Notes: generated from the sequence alone by a model not told the origin. 7,717 nucleotides of DNA from Actinoplanes rectilineatus (GCF_000962825.1 NZ_JZKF01000163.1:1-7717); one strand, 5' to 3'; positions 1 through 6,481 are shown, counted from the first letter of the stretch. Numbers and translations are program-made.

Positions 1-24
1 CCCCGACACCGCCACACTGAACCC

Positions 25-690
25 GTGATCAGCTCTCCGCGCCGGCAGGCCGTCCTCGCCACGATCGCCGGGCGCATCCCGGCCGCCCGGGGCACGGCAC
101 CTGTCCTGGTGGCGATCGACGGCCCCGACGGCTCCGGCAAGACCGTCGCCGCCGACGCGCTGGCCACGACGGTCCGCGCGCTCGGGCGTGAGGTCGTCCG
201 CATCTCGCTCGACGACTTCCACCATGTCCGGGCGGTCCGTTACCGGCGGGGCCGGCACTCCCCGGAGGGTTTCTGGCAGGACTCCTACGACTATCCGCGG
301 TTCCGCGAGTTCGTCCTGGAGCCGTTCGCGCCGGGCGGTTCGCGGCGATACCGGCCCGCCGGCCACGACCTGGCTACCGATGAACTGCTCACCCCGGAGC
401 CGCGGACCGCCGGCCCGGCGAGTGTCCTGATCGTCGACGGCCTCTTCCTGCAGCGCACCGAACTGGCCGGCACCTGGGATCTGACGGTCTTCCTGGACGT
501 GCCCTTCGCGGAGACGGCGCGCCGGATGGCGATCCGCGACGGGTCCAGCCCGGATCCTTCGGATGCGGCCTTTCAGCGGTACGCCGGAGCCCAGCGCATC
601 TACTTCAAGGAGTGTTCGCCGCAGCAGAACGCGGACATCCTCGTGGACAACGAGGATGTGACCGCGCCCCGCATCGTGCACGGCGCTTAG
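25..690 (+). CDS. uridine kinase-like P-loop phosphotransferase
   Basis: This 221-residue protein belongs to the uridine kinase/phosphoribulokinase-like P-loop family. The family transfers phosphate from ATP (or GTP) to a nucleoside or similar small hydroxyl substrate in the cytoplasm. Seen directly: a Walker A motif GPDGSGKT at residues 33-40 after a hydrophobic strand (VLVAID); the family substrate-side motif SLDDFHH at 61-67; a conserved-looking FWQDSYDYPRF stretch at 83-93; a Walker B-like VLIVDG at 134-139; and an arginine-bearing LID-like segment (ARRMAIRD) near 168-175. Length fits single-domain uridine kinases of actinobacteria. The GTG start is chosen because little sequence remains before the first strand. 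No Shine-Dalgarno is visible, and the upstream context is cut by the window edge. Its stop overlaps the stop of the convergent gene by 4 nt. The exact substrate (uridine, cytidine or another) cannot be told from sequence. Confidence 0.85.
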   Translation: MISSPRRQAVLATIAGRIPAARGTAPVLVAIDGPDGSGKTVAADALATTVRALGREVVRISLDDFHHVRAVRYRRGRHSPEGFWQDSYDYPRFREFVLEPFAPGGSRRYRPAGHDLATDELLTPEPRTAGPASVLIVDGLFLQRTELAGTWDLTVFLDVPFAETARRMAIRDGSSPDPSDAAFQRYAGAQRIYFKECSPQQNADILVDNEDVTAPRIVHGA

Positions 691-1106
691 GGAACGAGTC
701 GTTTCAGATCGGGCACCGGCGCCTCCCACAGCGGGGTGCCGCCGACCCGGGAGATCCGCCAGCCGTGCGCGGTCCGGACGGCCGTCAGGTGGTACCGCTC
801 GCCGAACAGGTTCGACGAGCCGCCCTCCCGGATGAAGACGACAAGCAGGTTCGCGTCGATGGTCGCGGTCGCCCCGTCGACGGTGACCAGCTGGTTGGTG
901 AGGAAGCTCTGCGTCATCACCCCGTCCGGCCGGTTCGTCTGTGCCTTCTCCACCAGCGCCGCCAGCCCGCGCGCCTCCCCCGTCGGTGTGGCGACCACGG
1001 CGTCCTCGGTGAACACCGACGCCATCGCGTCGTAGCGCTTCTCGTCGAGCACCCGGACCAGGCGGGATGCCAGCTCGCTCAATTCAAGTTCCACAGCAGA
1101 CCCCAT
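687..1106 (-). CDS. SnoaL/NTF2-like small protein (SgcJ/EcaC type)
   Basis: A 139-residue protein with the layout of the NTF2/SnoaL fold. An N-terminal helix (ELSELASRLVRVLDEKRYDAMASVFTE split over residues 8-34) leads into the typical FTEDAVV motif at 32-38. A GLAAL helix at 47-51 follows, then beta strands including TATIDANLLVVF (80-91), YHLTAVRT (105-112) and the terminal GWRISRV (115-121). Members include polyketide cyclases, dehydratases and many stress or unknown-function proteins. No catalytic residue set is clear here, so a reaction cannot be named. It is divergent from the MarR-family gene, and its ATG lies only 2 nt from the nearest inverted repeat in the shared gap, so repression by that regulator is likely. 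There is no Shine-Dalgarno before the ATG, so the start or a leaderless transcript is uncertain. It overlaps the uridine kinase gene end by 4 nt. Confidence 0.8.
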   Translation of the reverse strand: MGSAVELELSELASRLVRVLDEKRYDAMASVFTEDAVVATPTGEARGLAALVEKAQTNRPDGVMTQSFLTNQLVTVDGATATIDANLLVVFIREGGSSNLFGERYHLTAVRTAHGWRISRVGGTPLWEAPVPDLKRLVP

Positions 1107-1108
1107 TT

Positions 1109-1165
1109 CATTGGTACGACCAATGTTGGCACCTCCAACACTAGCGGATCGTTGGTCGCACCAAC
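1109..1165. promoter_or_regulatory. Triple inverted-repeat operator cluster in the MarR/SnoaL divergent promoter
   Basis: Three inverted repeats sharing a TTGG...CCAA core lie in the 80-bp gap. Site 1, CATTGGTACGACCAATG (1109-1125), is perfect with 7-bp arms and a 3-bp centre. Site 2, TGTTGGCACCTCCAACA (1124-1140), has 6-bp arms and a 5-bp centre. Site 3, GTTGGTCGCACCAAC (1151-1165), has 6-bp arms and a 3-bp centre. Sites 1 and 3 share TTGGTNNNACCAA. MarR dimers usually bind such short palindromes. Site 1 adjoins the SnoaL-like gene start. Site 3 overlaps a possible -35 (TTGGTC, 1152-1157) for the MarR gene, whose possible -10 is TACGCT (1174-1179). That promoter would give a transcript starting at or just before the MarR ATG, and no Shine-Dalgarno is present. 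The repeats are seen directly; their role is inference. Confidence 0.7.
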
Positions 1166-1186
1166 AAGACCGGTACGCTGATCGGC

Positions 1187-1624
1187 ATGACGACGCTCCG
1201 CCACGTGCCGAGCTGGCTGATCGGCCAGGCCTCGATGCACAGCCACCGGCTGCTGGCCGAGGGATTCGCCACCGCAGGCGCCCGCGGCTACCACTACCGG
1301 CTGCTGGCCGCGCTCGCCGCCGCCGGTCCGGCCAGCCAGGCCACGCTCGGCCGGGCCACCGGCATCGACCGCAGCGACGTGGTCGCCGCCCTCAACGAGA
1401 TGACCGCGCAGCGGCTGATCGAACGCACCCCGGACCCGGACGACCGCCGCCGCAACATCGTCACGCTCACCCCGGCGGGCGAACGCCACCTGGCCACCCT
1501 GGAAACGGTCCTGGCCGGCATCCAGGACGAGATCTGCGCGCCGCTGTCCGCAGCCGAACGCGACCAGCTGGTCCACCTGCTGACCAGGATCGTCGACCAC
1601 CACACCGGCGAGCGCACCCCGTGA
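1187..1624 (+). CDS. MarR-family winged-helix transcriptional regulator
   Basis: A 145-residue MarR-type regulator, expected to act as a dimer that binds short palindromes and lets go when a small ligand or oxidant is sensed. The core winged helix is plain: helix-turn-helix around residues 50-77 (ASQATLGRATGIDRSDVVAALNEM in pieces), recognition-helix end AQRLIER (74-80), and the wing with the family signature DPDDRRRN at 83-90 followed by IVTLTPAGE (91-99). Flanking helices at about 10-45 and 100-140 form the dimer interface. A lone Cys at 117 gives no clear redox-pair mechanism. The ATG is the only start close to the fold. It lacks a Shine-Dalgarno and fits a leaderless transcript. The stop overlaps the GTG of the VOC gene (GTGA), so the two are translationally coupled. 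It probably autoregulates and represses the divergent SnoaL-like gene through the three inverted repeats. Confidence 0.9.
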   Translation: MTTLRHVPSWLIGQASMHSHRLLAEGFATAGARGYHYRLLAALAAAGPASQATLGRATGIDRSDVVAALNEMTAQRLIERTPDPDDRRRNIVTLTPAGERHLATLETVLAGIQDEICAPLSAAERDQLVHLLTRIVDHHTGERTP

Positions 1625-2016
1625 GCCGGCGCGGACAGCTGCACCACCTGGAACTGTGGCACGACGACGCCACGAACGACGACGGCCCGTGGCCCTGGTT
1701 GCTCGCGCGCTTGGGCTACACCCTGGACAGTTCCTGGCCGACCGGCCGGAGCTGGCGCCAGGGCGACGCCTACGTGGTGCTGGAGTCCGGTTCCGATCAC
1801 GTACGCGGCAACACCGACCGGATCCGCAGCGGCATGAACCACGTCGCGTTCTGGGGCGGCACCCGCGCCGAGGTGGACGCCCTCGCCGCTGCGGCGCCCG
1901 CCCACGGCTGGACCCTGCTCTTCGCCGACCGGCATCCGCACGCGGGCGGCCCGGACTCCTACGCCGCCTACCTGGAGGACGCAGCCGGCTTCGAGGTCGA
2001 GATCGTGGCGGACTGA
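1621..2016 (+). CDS. VOC-superfamily (glyoxalase/bleomycin-resistance fold) protein
   Basis: A 131-residue single-module pair of beta-alpha-beta-beta-beta units typical of the vicinal-oxygen-chelate superfamily. Seen directly: the first strand with LHHLELWH (7-14), the middle strand MNHVAFWGG (72-80), the AAYLEDAAGFEVEIV ending (115-129). The usual metal-ligand positions are populated: His8 or His9, His74, and Glu125 or Glu127. Members act as lyases, dioxygenases, fosfomycin-type transferases or drug-binding proteins, and sequence alone does not choose among them. The GTG start is picked because it overlaps the MarR stop by 4 nt and sits 7 residues before the first strand. The same frame is open much further upstream, but that extension runs antisense-like through the MarR gene. 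Its last 49 nt overlap the convergent monooxygenase gene, and its final eight codons are unit one of the 24-bp tandem repeat. Confidence 0.8.
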   Translation: MSRRGQLHHLELWHDDATNDDGPWPWLLARLGYTLDSSWPTGRSWRQGDAYVVLESGSDHVRGNTDRIRSGMNHVAFWGGTRAEVDALAAAAPAHGWTLLFADRHPHAGGPDSYAAYLEDAAGFEVEIVAD

Positions 2017-3356
2017 GAGGTGGGGATCGTGGCGGACTGAGAGGTGGAGATCGCGGCGGACTGAGAGACGGAGACAGCGGCCGGCTGAAGAGCCGGGAGG
2101 CCGAGGTTCTCGCGCAGGGTTCCGCGGTAGTCCGGCTTCACGATGCCGCGCCGCCGCAGCTCCGGCAGCAGCCCGTTCACCACGAAGTCGTGTTCCCGGT
2201 CGTCGGCCAGCCCGTTGAGCGACAGCACGTCCAGCACCCCGGCCCGGAACCGTTCCTCGACCGCGTCGGCCAGCTGCTCCGGCGTCCCGGCCACCGACCA
2301 GTGCCCGGTGTCCTGCGCCGCCTGGACGAGTTCCCGCAGGGTGCGCCCGTCCCGGATCAGCCGGCTGAAGATCTCCGCCCGCCCGCGGCGCCGGTTGAGC
2401 GACGCCAGATCCGGCAGCAGCGACGACGGCAGCGGGTCGTCGAGTTTCGCCTCGCTCAGGTCGACGCCGCCGCCGAGCATGTCCGCCACCAGCGCGCGCC
2501 CGGCGTCGTAGTCGATCGCCGCCAGCCGGTCCCGGACCAGCCGCTGCGCCTCCGCCTCGGTGGCGCCGTACGTCGCGTGGAAGGAACTGAAGATCAGTGG
2601 TAGCCCGGTACGCCCGTGTGCGGCGGCCTGCGAGCGGATCGCGCCGGTGAAGCGGTGCGCGTCGGCGAGACTCGGCAGGGCGGTGAAGACGATCTCGGCG
2701 TATCGGGCACCCAGCGCGATGCCGGCGGCGGACTGACCGGACTGGATCAGCACCGGCCGCCCCTGCGGGAGGGGCGGGATGTTGAGCGGTCCCTCGATCG
2801 TGAAGTGGTCGCCGGCGTGGTCGATCGGCCGGATCAGCGCCGGGTCGAGGATCGCACGACCGTCCGGCCCCGGGCGCAGCGCCCCCGGCCGCCAGCTGTC
2901 CCACAGGGCGTTCACCACGTCGAGCGTCTCGGCCGCGCGGGCGTACCGCTGCTCCGGCGACGGCAGGTCGCCCGCGCCGAAGTTCCGTTCGCCGATCGAC
3001 GAGGTGACCAGGTTCCATGCGGCCCGGCCGTTGCTGACGTGGTCGAGCGTGCCGAACATCCGGGCCAGGTTGAACGGGTGGTGGAACGTGGTCGAGACCG
3101 TCGCGATCAGTCCCGCGTGCGTGGTGACCTGGGAGAGCGCGGCCACGAAGACCAGCGGCTCCTGCGCGCCGATCGTGCCCTGCGCGCCGAACTCCAGCAG
3201 GTCCGGCACGAACAGGGCGTCGATCCGGGCCGCCTCGGCGCGCGCGGCGACCAGCCGGGCGGTGTCGAGGGTGGAGCGTTCGGGGTCGAGGGCCAGCTCG
3301 TACGGCCCGGGGTGCCCGCCCGCCCCGGCGATCGTGGCGAGGAAACGCCCGGTCAC
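1968..3356 (-). CDS. NtaA/SnaA/DszA-type flavin-dependent monooxygenase with repeat tail
   Basis: A 462-residue bacterial-luciferase-like monooxygenase. The NtaA/SnaA/DszA group uses reduced FMN from a separate reductase plus O2 to oxidise small compounds such as nitrilotriacetate, dibenzothiophene sulfone or other organosulfur molecules. Seen directly: the hallmark LARMFGTLDHVSNGRAAWN (98-115) with NLVTSS after it, the DHAGDHFTIEGPLNIPPLPQG segment (179-199, a loop of this group), PVLIQSGQSAAG (201-212), and the C-terminal LLPELRRRGIV...TLRENLGL (397-420). The family normally ends here, but this protein continues 42 residues. Four octapeptides follow: PAAVSVSQ, SAAISTSQ, SATIPTSQ and SATISTSK (425-456). 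The tail overlaps the VOC gene. The GTG start is chosen because it overlaps the preceding gene's stop (GTGA) and opens directly on the first strand; a longer N-terminus would run over that gene. It is last of three coupled genes. Confidence 0.88.
   Translation of the reverse strand: MTGRFLATIAGAGGHPGPYELALDPERSTLDTARLVAARAEAARIDALFVPDLLEFGAQGTIGAQEPLVFVAALSQVTTHAGLIATVSTTFHHPFNLARMFGTLDHVSNGRAAWNLVTSSIGERNFGAGDLPSPEQRYARAAETLDVVNALWDSWRPGALRPGPDGRAILDPALIRPIDHAGDHFTIEGPLNIPPLPQGRPVLIQSGQSAAGIALGARYAEIVFTALPSLADAHRFTGAIRSQAAAHGRTGLPLIFSSFHATYGATEAEAQRLVRDRLAAIDYDAGRALVADMLGGGVDLSEAKLDDPLPSSLLPDLASLNRRRGRAEIFSRLIRDGRTLRELVQAAQDTGHWSVAGTPEQLADAVEERFRAGVLDVLSLNGLADDREHDFVVNGLLPELRRRGIVKPDYRGTLRENLGLPALQPAAVSVSQSAAISTSQSATIPTSQSATISTSKPAASSR
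1993..2088. repeat. Four tandem copies of a 24-bp unit built on the VOC gene's last 8 codons
   Basis: Four head-to-tail 24-bp units start at 1993, 2017, 2041 and 2065. Unit 1 is the real end of the VOC gene, reading E-V-E-I-V-A-D-stop. Read in the same frame, unit 2 gives E-V-G-I-V-A-D-stop, unit 3 E-V-E-I-A-A-D-stop and unit 4 E-T-E-T-A-A-G-stop. By hand count units 2 and 3 each match unit 1 at 22 of 24 bases, and unit 4 matches unit 3 at 18 of 24. On the opposite strand the same DNA encodes the octapeptide-repeat tail of the long monooxygenase. Each unit is 8 codons, so copy changes keep that reading frame and leave the VOC protein unaltered. Duplication outward from the VOC end is inferred from the degradation away from unit 1. 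Confidence 0.9.
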
Positions 3357-4600
3357 GGCAGGTCCAGGTGTTCGCGCAACGTCGAGCCGGTGTACGCGGT
3401 CCGGTACAACCCCCGCTCCTGCAGCTCGGGGACGAGCTTGTCGACGATGTCCTCGACCGTCCCGGGCAGCAGCTGCGGCAGGATGTTGAAGCCGTCGACC
3501 GCGCGGGCCTCGTCGTACCTCGCCCACTCCTCGGCGATCCGCCCCGGCGTCCCGACGAACGTGCTGTGCTGCGGGGTGACCTCGATGACCAGTTCGCGGA
3601 TCGAGAGCCCGCGGTCGGCGGCCAGCCGGCGCCAGCCCGCGATCCGCTCCCGCTTGCCGGTCCGGTGCTCGATCGCGATGGTGCCGCGGGACGGGTCCAG
3701 TTCGCTGTCCGACGGTTCGATGTCCGGCAACGGTCCGTCCGGATCAAAACCGGACAGATCCTTGCCCCAGTACTGTTCCAGGAAGGCCAGCGCCCGGGGC
3801 CCGTTGGTCTGTTCGCGACGGATCCACGCCGCCTTCTCGCGGGCCTCCTCGGGGGTGTCGCCGAGGATCACCTGCGCGCCGGGGAGGATGCGCACCGCGT
3901 CCGGCCGGCGACCGTGGGCGGCCAGGCGTCGACGCAGATCTTCCGCGTACCCGATGGCCTTGTCGAAGTCGGTGTTGGCGGAGAAGACCACGTCGGCGTG
4001 GCGTGCGGCCAGGTCACGGCCGCCGGCTGAGTCGCCGGCCTGGAACAGCACCGGCCGCGCGGGTACCGTCGGCGGCGCGGTCACATTGATCAGGTCGGTG
4101 TGCCGGTCGACGGACTCGCCCGCCCACAACGCCTGGGCCGTCTCGACGAACGCGCGCGCACGTTCGTACCGTCGCTCATGGGGCAACCACCCACCGTGCC
4201 GGAAGTTCTCGCCGGTCCAGGCATTGTCCGTGGTCACGATGTTCCAGCCGGCGCGGCCGCCGGAGATCGCGTCCAGACTCGCCAGCCGGCGCGCCAGGTC
4301 GGCCGGGTAGTTGTAGGTGGTGTTCTGCGTCGCGACCAGGCCGATCTTCCCGGTCTCCGCCGCCAGGGCCGCGAGCTGGGTGATCGCATCCGGTCGTCCG
4401 GCGACGTCCAGGTCGTGGATTCTTCCGCGGTTCTCGCGTACGCGTAGACCGTCCCCGAGGAAGAACGCGTCGAACAGGCCGCGCTCGAGGGTCTGCGCCG
4501 TCCGCACGAACGTGTCGATGTGGGTGTGCGGGGCGAAGTCGGGCGCGGACCAGATCAGCTGGGGTCCGACGCCGGCGAAGAAGAGTCCCAGGTGCAGCAT
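3353..4600 (-). CDS. NtaA/SnaA/DszA-type flavin-dependent monooxygenase
   Basis: A 415-residue luciferase-like monooxygenase, close to the usual length of the NtaA/SnaA/DszA group. Seen directly: the first strand MLHLGLFFAG, AFFLGDGL (45-52), the hallmark YNYPADLARRLASLD (97-110) with AISGGRAGWNIVTTDN (111-126), the RYERARAFVETAQALW helix (144-159), PVLFQAGDSAGGRDLAARHADVVF (183-206, phosphate/flavin-side region of the barrel), and the ending LVPELQERGLYR...TLREHLDLP. Reduced FMN would have to come from a reductase encoded elsewhere. The ATG is well supported by an AGGAG Shine-Dalgarno 5 nt upstream and by 1-nt overlap (TGATG) with the previous stop. Its own stop overlaps the next gene's GTG. 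About a quarter to a third identity to the downstream gene is my impression from shared motifs, not a computed value. Substrate is unknown; a sulfur or nitrogen scavenging role is inferred from the family. Confidence 0.9.
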   Translation of the reverse strand: MLHLGLFFAGVGPQLIWSAPDFAPHTHIDTFVRTAQTLERGLFDAFFLGDGLRVRENRGRIHDLDVAGRPDAITQLAALAAETGKIGLVATQNTTYNYPADLARRLASLDAISGGRAGWNIVTTDNAWTGENFRHGGWLPHERRYERARAFVETAQALWAGESVDRHTDLINVTAPPTVPARPVLFQAGDSAGGRDLAARHADVVFSANTDFDKAIGYAEDLRRRLAAHGRRPDAVRILPGAQVILGDTPEEAREKAAWIRREQTNGPRALAFLEQYWGKDLSGFDPDGPLPDIEPSDSELDPSRGTIAIEHRTGKRERIAGWRRLAADRGLSIRELVIEVTPQHSTFVGTPGRIAEEWARYDEARAVDGFNILPQLLPGTVEDIVDKLVPELQERGLYRTAYTGSTLREHLDLP

Positions 4601-5451
4601 CAGTTCTCCTGTCGCAGGCCGAGCCGCTCCCGCAGCGTGGCGCCGGTGGTGGGGCGCGGGCGGACGCTCCCGATCAGCCCGCTGACGTCGGTGGTGTGCA
4701 GGCGGACGCCGTCGACCACGCCGGCGAGTTCGTCGAGCAGGCCGGGGTCCGGCTCCGGCACGTCGGCGAAGACCAGTGGTGCCCCCTCGGCGCGGGCCTT
4801 CTCCGCGCGGACCGCCACGTCGTCGAGCCCGACCAGCGCGACGTCGAGCCGGCTCGTGACGCCGAGGGTGTCCGCGCCGATCACCACGACCCGGCCCTGC
4901 GGCGGGCGGGGTGTGATCAGAGGGCCGACGATCGAGAACCGGGCGCCGGTGAAGTTCACGTGGTGCACCCGGTCGGCGTCGAGGAACCGTCCGGTGGCGA
5001 CGTCCCGGATCACCGCGTCGCTCTCCCACGAGTCCCACAGCCGGCGGGCCACGTCGATCACGTCCTCGAGCTCACGGCGCAGGTCATCACCAGTCAGAAC
5101 CGGTTCCCCCACCGTGGCGTACGCGTCCGCGGAGTGCTCGGCGCCGACCACCCACGCGGCCCGGCCGAGTGAGGCGTGGTCGAGCGACGCGAGCTGGGTG
5201 GCCAGGTGGAACGGTTCGGTCACGGTGGCGTGCAGGGTCGGCGCCAGCCCGATCCGGGAGGTGCGCCGGGACAGGTACGCCGCGCGGACCCCGGCCTCGA
5301 TCCGCGGCGGTCCCCCGTCCGGTGGCAGCGGCGAGTCGGCGATCGTCACCAGCACGAACCCGGCCGCTTCGGCGGCGGCGACGTCCCTGGTCAGCGTGGC
5401 GACGTCGGCAGCGCCGCCGACCTCCAGCGCGAAGAGGAGTTGTCCGGTCAT
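4600..5451 (-). CDS. Short, internally reduced luciferase-like monooxygenase paralogue
   Basis: A 283-residue member of the luciferase-like family and first gene of the three-gene operon. The N-terminal half follows the NtaA/DszA pattern: TEPFHLATQLASLDHASLGRAAW in pieces at 78-100, VARRLWDSWESDAV (134-147), VNFTGARFSIVGPLITPRPPQG (165-186). After GRVVVIGAD (187-194) the protein lacks most of the long insertion and C-terminal helices of its two neighbours, yet ends in the same signature TLRERLGL (272-279). It therefore looks like a condensed paralogue, not a simple truncation. The catalytic hallmark GGRAGWN is changed to LGRAAWVVG. It could be a weak enzyme, a different-substrate enzyme or a partner subunit. 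The ATG has a weak GGGGG ribosome-site-like stretch (5457-5461) at 5 nt; an in-frame GTG two codons upstream is an alternative. It overlaps the next gene by 1 nt. Confidence 0.78.
   Translation of the reverse strand: MTGQLLFALEVGGAADVATLTRDVAAAEAAGFVLVTIADSPLPPDGGPPRIEAGVRAAYLSRRTSRIGLAPTLHATVTEPFHLATQLASLDHASLGRAAWVVGAEHSADAYATVGEPVLTGDDLRRELEDVIDVARRLWDSWESDAVIRDVATGRFLDADRVHHVNFTGARFSIVGPLITPRPPQGRVVVIGADTLGVTSRLDVALVGLDDVAVRAEKARAEGAPLVFADVPEPDPGLLDELAGVVDGVRLHTTDVSGLIGSVRPRPTTGATLRERLGLRQEN
4606..4610 (-). promoter_or_regulatory. Shine-Dalgarno AGGAG of the second monooxygenase gene
   Basis: On the minus strand AGGAG (within AGGAGAAC) lies 5 nt before the ATG at 4600. It is the only strong ribosome binding site in the operon and sits inside the last codons of the preceding gene. 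This decides the start, because the frame stays open far upstream through that gene. Confidence 0.85.
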
Positions 5452-5551
5452 GCGCACCCCCGGGTGATCGCGATATACCGGTAACCCTATAGCCGAACTA
5501 TGCCATCGATATTCACATGTGTCACGAGCACCGCCCTGCAACAATGATCAT
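5452..5551. promoter_or_regulatory. Divergent intergenic promoter region with short palindromes
   Basis: This 100-bp gap separates the monooxygenase operon from the WD40-like gene. Bases 5471-5518 are about 56% A+T by hand count, far above the surroundings. Perfect short palindromes are TCGCGA, TACCGGTA (5476-5483), ATCGAT (5505-5510) and CACATGTG (5514-5521), and there is an ATAG-N5-CTAT pair around 5489-5500. On the minus strand TATAGG (5491-5486), TAGGGT (5489-5484) and TATATC (5477-5472) are possible -10 elements for the operon, but none has a convincing -35. On the plus strand GATATT (5508-5513) could serve the rightward gene. The region is a promoter by position; individual elements are uncertain. 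Confidence 0.45.
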
Positions 5552-6481
5552 GTGGAGAATCCGGAGGACGTGCCCTGGGACGAGATCCTGGCGACCGCCT
5601 ACAACCGGCCGACCGGCGACCAGGTCCTCAGCGCCATGCGAGCGGGCTGGTACCCGGAGCACATCGCCGAGCTCTTCCTCGAGGACGCCGACTACCACTA
5701 CACCGAGTGCGGCACCGACTGCGGGTACGTACCGGGAGTCGCCCGGCTGATCCCGTTCCTGGCACGGATGGCGGCAGACGACGCGGTCGCCGCCGTCCAG
5801 GCGATCGGCGAGATCATGGGGTCACCCCTGGAACCCGTCGGCATCACCGACGCCGACCTCGACGCCAAGGTGGACGGCCTGCACGCGGCGGTTCAGGCGA
5901 GCCGCCCACTGCTGGAGGAGGCCGCCCGCCGGGTGCCGGAGGTCCGCGACGAGGTGGAACGACTGCTCGGCGGGGACTACGCGGGTGCCTTCCCGCTCGA
6001 GTGGCGCGGCAAGGCTCGCCCGTTCTTCCGCGCCCCCTGGTATCGCGATCTCGGCGTCGCCGACGGCCGCCTGACCGTCGGCGACATCGTGCTGGACCCG
6101 GCGACCGGCGCCGACCTCTCCCCACCGCCGGAACCGCCCCCGACAGGGCTACACCGGTTGACCCGGGCTTGGCGCACCTGGCGGACTCCCCCACCGCCGT
6201 ACAAAGCCCCCGACAAGCGCGTCCGGTACACCGTCGACGGGCATCCTTTCGACGCGGTCGCCGCCGGCCGGCAGATCCTGCGGACCGACGCGGCCACCGG
6301 CGAACCGGTCGGCGAACCCCTGCGCGGTCACCGCCGGTCCGTCTACACCATGGTCGTGATGGTGCTCGACGGCCGCCCGGTGCTGTTCAGCTCGGACGGC
6401 GGCACGATCCTGCGCTGGGACGCCGAGACCGGAGTGCCCTGGCCGATCCCGCCGGCGCTCAGTCCTCCGTCCGCCGGCTGA
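5552..6481 (+). CDS. Hypothetical protein with helical N-terminus and one C-terminal WD40-like repeat
   Basis: A 309-residue protein that I cannot name. Residues 5-140 look mainly helical. A Cys pair (TECGTDCGY, 51-59) follows the DADYHYTE segment. A proline-rich linker lies at 190-220. The C-terminus has the form of actinobacterial WD40 proteins: TDAATGEPVGEPLRGH (245-260), SVYTMVVMVLDGRPVLFSS (263-281) and GTILRWDAETG (284-294), that is GH-to-WD spacing of one full repeat, with part of a second before it (RYTVDGHPFD). A propeller needs several repeats, so the protein appears cut short or has lost its remainder. The GTG start gives a natural M-E-N-P-E-D-V-P-W opening; an in-frame GTG at 5519 would add 11 residues. 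Another GTG at 5570 has GGAGG only 2 nt before it. The gene end overlaps the convergent membrane-protein gene by 23 nt. Confidence 0.65.
   Translation: MENPEDVPWDEILATAYNRPTGDQVLSAMRAGWYPEHIAELFLEDADYHYTECGTDCGYVPGVARLIPFLARMAADDAVAAVQAIGEIMGSPLEPVGITDADLDAKVDGLHAAVQASRPLLEEAARRVPEVRDEVERLLGGDYAGAFPLEWRGKARPFFRAPWYRDLGVADGRLTVGDIVLDPATGADLSPPPEPPPTGLHRLTRAWRTWRTPPPPYKAPDKRVRYTVDGHPFDAVAAGRQILRTDAATGEPVGEPLRGHRRSVYTMVVMVLDGRPVLFSSDGGTILRWDAETGVPWPIPPALSPPSAG

Noticed and set aside
1111..1620. Upstream extension of the VOC frame across the MarR gene
   Set aside because: It is a low-complexity Arg/Pro/His-rich translation with no VOC features. The GTG overlapping the MarR stop gives the expected family length.
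1993..2088. The tandem repeats as a CRISPR array
   Set aside because: The units abut with no spacers, the period is only 24 bp, and unit 1 is plain coding sequence of the VOC gene.
1294..3747. A very long minus-strand open frame (817 codons) across the MarR, VOC and monooxygenase region
   Set aside because: Its translation is Arg/Ala/Gly-rich with no recognisable motif and runs in the wrong frame through well-supported genes. High G+C makes such shadow frames common.
4601..5038. N-terminal extension of the second monooxygenase upstream of the ATG at 4600
   Set aside because: It overlaps the first operon gene in another frame, is Arg/Pro-rich, and the ATG at 4600 has a strong AGGAG site and a proper first strand.
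6459..6481. Intrinsic terminator between the two convergent genes at this junction
   Set aside because: The genes overlap and no G+C stem followed by a T-run is present on either strand. The same is true at 687-690 and 1968-2016.
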